DNA from: JAPPLB01 sp965218555
GTDB lineage: Bacteria > Acidobacteriota > Terriglobia > Bryobacterales > UBA6623
Assembly: GCA_965218555.1 (NCBI GenBank)
Contig: OZ244625.1
Span: 2,790,001 to 2,854,000, forward strand
Direction of reading: 5' to 3'
DNA length: 64,000 bases
Of this stretch, positions 62,382-64,000 are shown piece after piece (within the stretch, counting starts at the first letter, position 1; each line of letters opens with the position of its first letter). The notes under the pieces are model-generated. The model worked only from the letters and a program-made list of their open reading frames with translations. It ran no database searches and had not been told where the DNA came from. The translations under genes were made by a program, and so were the position numbers.

Positions 62382-63437
62382 ATGATGCGTACTCCAAGAC
62401 TCCCCGCACTCCTGGCAGTCGCGCCGCTGCTGCTCGTCTTCTGTGGCTCCCATCAAGAGGAGAACCCCCATCTGGACAGTGGGAGTCACCCGCTCGAACT
62501 ACGCCCGCAGCCTTGGCAACGACGCGGGAGTCCTGTTCTCTCGGCCGATACCACACAGCAGAACTGGTCGAGCACGATGCTTTACAGCCCAAGTGTGGTG
62601 CATGTGGACGGCGTGTTCAAGATGTGGTACGTGGGCTCCAAGGGGGACTACCACGCCGACCATGGAGTATTGAACATCGGATACGCCGAATCCGAGGACG
62701 GCGTTCAGTGGCAAGAGTATGCCGGCAACCCCGTTCTTCTCGCGGAGGACCTCCCGTTCGCATCGGACTTCCAGACGCCGTTCGTTCTCTTTGACGAAGA
62801 GGAGCGAATCTACAAGATGTGGTTCATCAGTTTGTACCTCGATGATCAGAGGATGGATCAGATGCTGGGCTACGCCACCAGTTCCGATGGGATCGACTGG
62901 AGCATCCATCCGGAACCGATCTTCTGGTCAGGCCGTTCGCCTTCCATCATCAAGGAACGCCCCGATCGGTATCGCATGTGGATGAATTCCCGTCCCTCGC
63001 CCGAGACGGACGACATGGACTTGTATGGCTACATCTATGAGTTCACTTCCTCCGACGGCATCGAGTGGGATCGCGGAGATGAGCCTGTGATCGTGCCTTC
63101 CGGCAAAGCTCACGAAGGCGTGATCTACCCCTATGTCCTGAAAGAAGAAGATACGTTTCGCATCTGGTACGGGTCGTATGAAGAATCGGGCAGGAGATTT
63201 CACCTCTATAGCGCTACGTCGAAGAACGGCTCTGACTGGGAGCTGCGCCACGATGGAGCGGCTTTCTCCGCGCGCGGCGATTCTCGAGCTTTCGACGCGA
63301 AGTATGTCTCAACGCCATGGGTCTTGAGCCTCGGAGACCGCTACCTGTTGTACTACTCGGCCAGAGACGGCAGGACGGTGGAGAGTGGCAACATCTATCA
63401 GCACATCGGGCTGGCGGATATTCCCAAACCCGATTGA
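62382..63437 (+). CDS. lipoprotein with five-bladed glycosidase-like beta-propeller
   Basis: A 351-residue lipoprotein (lipobox 'LLLVFCGS'). ATG 62382 follows a G-run and ATG 62385 is an alternative. The body repeats a blade pattern 'MWYVGS..IGYAESEDGVQW', 'MWFISLY..LGYATSSDGIDW', 'YEFTSSDGIEW' and 'IWYGSYEESGRRFHLYSATS', typical of GH43/GH32/GH130-like five-bladed propellers. Catalytic carboxylates cannot be assigned with certainty. It probably binds or cleaves extracellular glycans. It is convergent with the TonB-receptor gene, with a strong hairpin between. Confidence 0.78.
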   Translation: MMRTPRLPALLAVAPLLLVFCGSHQEENPHLDSGSHPLELRPQPWQRRGSPVLSADTTQQNWSSTMLYSPSVVHVDGVFKMWYVGSKGDYHADHGVLNIGYAESEDGVQWQEYAGNPVLLAEDLPFASDFQTPFVLFDEEERIYKMWFISLYLDDQRMDQMLGYATSSDGIDWSIHPEPIFWSGRSPSIIKERPDRYRMWMNSRPSPETDDMDLYGYIYEFTSSDGIEWDRGDEPVIVPSGKAHEGVIYPYVLKEEDTFRIWYGSYEESGRRFHLYSATSKNGSDWELRHDGAAFSARGDSRAFDAKYVSTPWVLSLGDRYLLYYSARDGRTVESGNIYQHIGLADIPKPD

Positions 63438-63452
63438 AACCGCGGGTGCGCT

Positions 63453-63477
63453 CCGGGCCGCCCCGCGGGCGGCCCGG
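63453..63477. terminator. strong GC hairpin between convergent genes
   Basis: CCGGGCCGCCC (63453-63463) pairs perfectly with GGGCGGCCCGG (63467-63477) around a three-base loop. It sits 16 bases after the stop of the propeller gene and 24 bases beyond the end of the receptor gene, so it could serve both strands. A T-run is lacking. Confidence 0.5.
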
Positions 63478-63500
63478 CAGTCCCATGCAGGGCTTGGCGC

Positions 63501-64000
63501 TCAGTAGATGAACTTCAATCCGAACTGCATCTGGCGGGCCGTCTTCGCTGAGGAGATCTGGCCCGTCGTGCGGATCCCGATGTTCGTGACGGGATTATTC
63601 AGGTTGACGTGATTCGGAGCATTGAACATCTCCCACCGGAACTGAACGTACTTGTCCTCTCGGATGTAGAAGTTCTTCATCAGGCCGAAGTCGAGAACGT
63701 GCTCGCCGGGACCGTCGAGCATGCCTAGCCCCGAGTTGCCGAAGGTGTAGGGGGCGGGTCGGGAGAAAGCATCTTTGTTGAACCAGGCATCCTGGCTCGG
63801 ATTGGAGGCTTCCGCGTTCCCCGAAACATCCGCCCGGGTGCTCCTGCCGTTACCGAGCGTGGCTCCAGGCTGCACGAAACTTAGCGGAGAACCCGACCAG
63901 AAACGGTAGATCCCGGTTGCCTGCCAGCCGCCCAGGATGGCGTTTACGACCGGATTCGCGTCCGGCAGGAGCTTTCTGCCGCGCCCGATCGGAACCTCGT
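63501..64000 (-). CDS. C-terminal end of an Oar-like TonB-dependent receptor (partial)
   Basis: The minus-strand frame is open to the window edge and encodes about 165 residues of the outer-membrane barrel of a carboxypeptidase-regulatory/TonB-dependent receptor of the Acidobacteria type. Characteristic parts are 'LPDANPVVNAILGGWQATGI', 'YRFWSGSPLSF', 'FGNSGLGMLDGPGEHVLDFG', 'FRWEMFNAPNHVNLNNPVTN' and the terminal 'ARQMQFGLKFIY', which ends in aromatic residues as outer-membrane barrels do. Such receptors import glycans or other large molecules. The N-terminal plug and the start lie beyond the window. Confidence 0.88.
   Translation of the reverse strand, partial: EVPIGRGRKLLPDANPVVNAILGGWQATGIYRFWSGSPLSFVQPGATLGNGRSTRADVSGNAEASNPSQDAWFNKDAFSRPAPYTFGNSGLGMLDGPGEHVLDFGLMKNFYIREDKYVQFRWEMFNAPNHVNLNNPVTNIGIRTTGQISSAKTARQMQFGLKFIY

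Noticed and set aside
1..64000. CRISPR array or rRNA operon
   Set aside because: No regularly spaced repeats and no rRNA-like conserved segments were seen anywhere in the window.

Overview
The window looks like a stretch of chromosome from an Acidobacteriota bacterium, probably Bryobacterales/Solibacter-like. This is inferred from gene content: a VWFA-related domain protein of the acidobacterial type, the C-terminal end of an Oar-like TonB-dependent receptor, a DUF1501 plus PSCyt1/DUF1549/DUF1553 pair, many proteins with Tat-like or Sec export signals, a DUF3604 protein, a ThuA-domain protein and several sialidase-like beta-propellers. The DNA is GC-rich, so many long antisense frames are only shadows. 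No rRNA, CRISPR array or recognisable prophage was found.

Layout. 0-6 kb: an orphan UPF0175-type antitoxin, an exported M18 aminopeptidase, two MFS transporters of the anion:cation symporter type, a DUF5989 micro-protein and a creatininase-family hydrolase. 6-12 kb: a complete tripartite RND efflux operon (inner-membrane pump, lipoprotein adaptor, TolC-like channel). 12-26 kb: exported catabolic or scavenging enzymes: three sialidase-like propellers, an HpcH/HpaI-type aldolase, a deacetylase-type amidohydrolase with a decayed partial copy, an oligogalacturonate-lyase-like propeller, two SelA-fold PLP enzymes, an Fe/Mn superoxide dismutase and an RraA-like protein. A lower-GC island with a DUF3644/HEPN protein sits between the two PLP enzymes. 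26-30 kb: a DUF2784 protein followed by a TRAP transporter (dctPQM), then DinB and SCO proteins. 30-37 kb: DUF3604, a degenerate-MBL plus ThuA fusion, an IS5-family element inserted at its stop codon, a LytS-type sensor kinase and ribA. 37-44 kb: the DUF1501/DUF1553 pair, a decayed gene and two methyltransferase-fold genes. 44-58 kb: an orphan groES, an amidohydrolase, a GH88 hydrolase, a TPR protein, queC, a VWA protein, a serine hydrolase, a SAM-hydrolase-family protein, a cysteine desulfurase, a chorismate-lyase-like protein and mnmA. 58-64 kb: a frameshifted IS110-family transposase, tRNA-Gly(CCC), a Fic gene broken by an in-frame stop, a lipoprotein propeller and the end of a TonB-dependent receptor.

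Three themes stand out. First, enzymes that are usually cytoplasmic carry export signals, suggesting a periplasmic metabolic set linked to TRAP and TonB uptake. Second, several genes carry single-base lesions with intact coding on both sides: TGA for Trp at 17949, TAG for Gln at 61019, one extra base in a homopolymer near 41290, and a frameshifted IS110 transposase. This is either gene decay or base-level assembly error. Third, the DUF3644 island (21490-22801) carries fragments of neighbouring genes and is the best candidate here for the remnant of a defence-type system.
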